Notes under the pieces: model-generated
Told to the model about the DNA's origin: nothing
What the model saw: the letters and a program-made list of their open reading frames with translations, nothing else
The model's database searches: none
In this document: one piece after another, positions 5,666-6,130 of the stretch
Position numbering within the stretch: position 1 is the first letter of the stretch
Layout of the letters: each line of letters starts with the position of its first letter
Position numbers and translations under genes: made by a program
Assembly: GCA_000431515.1 (NCBI GenBank)
Contig: HF991296.1
Coordinates: forward strand, 1-6,130
Direction: 5' to 3'
DNA length: 6,130 nucleotides
DNA from: Clostridium sp. CAG:632
Lineage (GTDB): Bacteria; Bacillota; Clostridia; Lachnospirales; Lachnospiraceae

Positions 5666-6082
5666 ATGAATATTTTGTTTTTCTTACTTCCGAAGAGTGA
5701 AGTTATTTATATCGAAGCAGGCGCAACCGTCCGCAAGTCTTTAATGACGATCCAGTCTCATTTTTATACAGCAATTCCGATCATTTCTGAGACCGGTGAG
5801 TATATCGGAACGATTACCGAGGGGGATTTCCTGCGCTACTGCAAGACAAATATTGAGGGTGCACCTAATGTGAATTTAAATGAGAATGTACTGATGGTTC
5901 CTCGTGCCGTCAGCTACGATCCGGTATCTATTAATGCGGACATGGAGGATCTGATCTCTACCATGACCAATCAGAATTTCGTTCCGGTCGTAGATGATAG
6001 CAAGAAGTTTATCGGTATTATTACCAGAAAAGATGTTATCCAGTATATCTATAATAAGTTGAAAACAAATAATTTGGCGTAA
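5666..6082 (+). CDS. Stand-alone CBS-pair protein
   Basis: A 138-residue protein made almost entirely of two CBS motifs forming one Bateman module. The first spans about residues 12-60 (YTAIPIISETGEYIGTITEGDFLRY, 34-58) and the second about 80-133 (FVPVVDDSKKFIGIITRKDVIQYI, 105-128). The GxI-T/S-x-x-D phrases GTITEGD and GIITRKD are those that typically contact the ribose and phosphates of adenine nucleotides. There is no attached enzyme or transporter domain, so it probably acts as a nucleotide-responsive regulator of a partner protein. Stand-alone CBS proteins in Firmicutes include the c-di-AMP-binding DarB of B. subtilis, but the ligand here cannot be told from sequence. AGGAGG (5652-5657) lies eight bases before the ATG, a near-ideal ribosome site. 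No terminator is visible in the 48 bases that remain before the window ends. Confidence 0.88.
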   Translation: MNILFFLLPKSEVIYIEAGATVRKSLMTIQSHFYTAIPIISETGEYIGTITEGDFLRYCKTNIEGAPNVNLNENVLMVPRAVSYDPVSINADMEDLISTMTNQNFVPVVDDSKKFIGIITRKDVIQYIYNKLKTNNLA

Positions 6083-6130
6083 GATGGGATGCTGTTAATT
6101 GCGGTTTATATGGATGAAGGTTTCTGTCGG

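Noticed and set aside
1..6130. CRISPR arrays, insertion sequences, tRNA or rRNA genes
   Set aside because: No regular long direct repeats, transposase frames, terminal inverted repeats or recognisable structural RNA sequence were seen inside the window.

Overview
The window looks like chromosomal DNA of a spore-forming Clostridia species, most probably a Lachnospiraceae gut anaerobe. This rests on moderate GC with AT-rich intergenic DNA, sigma-A-type promoters, strong Shine-Dalgarno sites, a YyaC-family spore protein, and a DUF5711 gene next to a CvpA gene. The genus cannot be named from the sequence alone. I see no mobile element, CRISPR array, tRNA or rRNA gene inside the window.

Layout, left to right. 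(1) Positions 1-180 hold no gene. They carry a near-consensus leftward promoter (TTGACA, 17 bp, TATTAT) backed by phased A-tracts, the architecture expected for a stable-RNA (rRNA/tRNA) operon lying just outside the left edge. (2) Positions 181-3453 are a minus-strand cluster read right to left: a LysM membrane protein (2221-3453), a DUF5711 beta-propeller-like membrane protein (876-2153) and a CvpA-family membrane protein (181-879). The last two overlap by an ATGA and are surely translationally coupled. (3) Positions 3454-3739 form a divergent intergenic region with promoter-like sequences, a small inverted repeat and a leader hairpin. (4) A yyaC-like gene runs rightward (3740-4372) and collides tail-to-tail with a leftward gene (4254-5429) for a coiled-coil protein with two membrane segments. 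Their coding ends overlap by 119 bp. (5) Positions 5430-5665 are a second divergent region with one good promoter for the coiled-coil gene and two tandem promoters for a stand-alone CBS-pair protein (5666-6082).

How the genes fit together. The LysM and DUF5711 proteins share one predicted topology: a cytoplasmic N-terminus, one transmembrane helix and a large outer C-terminal part. Together with multi-pass CvpA they look like a cell-envelope module linking cytoplasm, membrane and peptidoglycan. The most interesting observation is that the cytoplasmic half of the LysM protein reads like an MPN/JAB1 (Mov34) domain in which the metal-binding histidines of the JAMM motif are gone (VVGWFLSRMGF where active members have VVGWYHSHPGF). 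That suggests a catalytically dead scaffold or binding domain wired through the membrane to a peptidoglycan-binding LysM. This comes from reading motifs, not from a profile search.
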